Shown here piece after piece: positions 63,538 through 64,000 of a stretch of 64,000 nt of DNA. Each line of letters begins with the position of its first letter. Positions within the stretch are counted from its first letter, which is position 1. The stretch comes from Labilibacter sediminis (lineage in GTDB: Bacteria; Bacteroidota; Bacteroidia; Bacteroidales; Marinilabiliaceae): NCBI RefSeq assembly GCF_005877885.1, contig NZ_VCHY01000006.1, forward strand, positions 291,538 to 355,537, written 5' to 3'. The notes beneath the pieces are model-generated. The model was given only the letters and a program-made list of their open reading frames with translations, ran no database searches and had not been told where the DNA came from. A program made the translations under genes and the position numbers.

Positions 63538-64000
63538 AGGACTATAACAGCAATTATTTTTGAAAGTAAATATTAATAGCAAAAAAGTTAAGCTCGCAGA
63601 CTCATATGTTGCTATAGAATAGTAATCATATATATCCAGGAGATATAACGCAAAAAGAATTTGCTGAGTGCAAAAATAAGCTGTTTTATTACAATTTTAA
63701 TTACAAATTAAAATTTTTAGTGAAAAAATATGTAGTTAAACCCGGAATATGCATTAGCTAATCTATTACACATTGAAACTACTTTAAAACAAATCGTTTC
63801 ACTCACTTGCTTCAACTCACCGTAGCGATGCTATGCCTCATTTCAGTAAGTGTTTGTTTTACCTGCCTACCGGACAGGCAGGTTGTATTTTCAATGTTCA
63901 TAACGAAAATCTAATGCATAATCCGGGCAATGTCGTTTAGTTAAGGATATCATAGCTGTTTAAAACATTTTAACTCACGATAGTAAAGGGGCGCGCAGGC
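63538..64000. other. Non-coding end of the window
   Basis: About 200 bp of AT-rich upstream region of the DUF3078 gene, then a dispersed repeat copy (63736-63927), then about 70 bp with no recognisable feature. Confidence 0.5.
63736..63927 (+). repeat. Dispersed palindromic repeat, copy 3
   Basis: Plus strand: TTAAACCCGGAATATGCATTAG at the left, ACATTGAAACTAC, TTTAAAACAA, CTCACCGTAGCGATGCTATGCCTC in the core, TTGTTTTA, TTTCAATG and CTAATGCATAATCCGGG at the right end. It differs from the other copies by an inserted palindrome CCTGCCTACCGGACAGGCAGG written as CCTGCC-TACCGGA-CAGGCAGG (from 63862). Confidence 0.8.

Overview
The window is AT-rich DNA from a member of the Bacteroidota, most likely a marine polysaccharide degrader of the Bacteroidales/Marinilabiliales or Flavobacteriia type; the genus cannot be fixed from sequence alone. 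The signs are several SusC/SusD pairs, Bacteroidetes lipoproteins, a sulfatase with a type IX secretion C-terminal signal, membrane-spanning propeller/LuxR regulators, a DUF3078 outer-membrane protein, and a textbook Bacteroidetes promoter (TTTG-N19-TAnnTTTG). About 60 of the 64 kb is a very large polysaccharide utilization locus (PUL) with ten family S1 sulfatases. There are no rRNA or tRNA genes, CRISPR arrays or intact transposons.

Layout. 1-4563 (+): end of a SusC transporter, its SusD, and a surface lipoprotein, closed by a terminator. 4791-12920 (+): sulfatase, glucoamylase-like (PF10091) protein, serine hydrolase, GH3, lipoprotein sulfatase. 12921-13181: a 261-bp inverted-repeat element. 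13356-15140: sulfatase with a C-terminal beta-sandwich. 15362-21244: two tandem membrane-spanning regulators. 21445-24479: two sulfatases. 24673-28499: GH29 fucosidase and GH43-like enzyme. 28657-33366: three sulfatases in tandem. 33370-33545: copy of a dispersed palindromic repeat. 33557-34241: two small proteins. 34468-36711: T9SS-exported sulfatase. 36868-38583: SASA-type acetylesterase. On the minus strand, read downstream: GH3 and sulfatase (57714-54013), SusC-SusD-SusC-SusD-DUF1735 lipoprotein (53558-42955), CE1-like esterase (42694-41819), and a Cys-rich small protein with a copper-type TonB receptor (41746-38685). 57990-60828 (+): PfkB kinase, CBS protein and NhaD/ArsB-type permease. 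60829-62151: an intergenic graveyard with an ISL3-type transposase remnant, a repeat copy and a candidate small RNA. 62152-63537 (-): DUF3078 protein. The end holds another repeat copy.

How it fits together (inference). Three SusC/D systems import sulfated, probably acetylated, fucose-containing oligosaccharides. One surface or secreted sulfatase, several lipoprotein sulfatases and many periplasmic ones remove sulfate; two esterases remove acyl groups; GH29, GH43-like, PF10091 and two GH3 enzymes cut the sugars. The two propeller/LuxR proteins probably sense the substrate. No polysaccharide lyase, obvious endo-acting depolymerase or sulfatase-maturating radical SAM enzyme is encoded here, so those must lie elsewhere.

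The least ordinary observations are a leader sequence shared by an otherwise unrelated sulfatase and esterase gene, the three-armed inverted-repeat element, a dispersed palindromic repeat family, a copper-receptor signature (CxxxM/HxM) inside the PUL, and a beta-sandwich module common to two divergent sulfatases.
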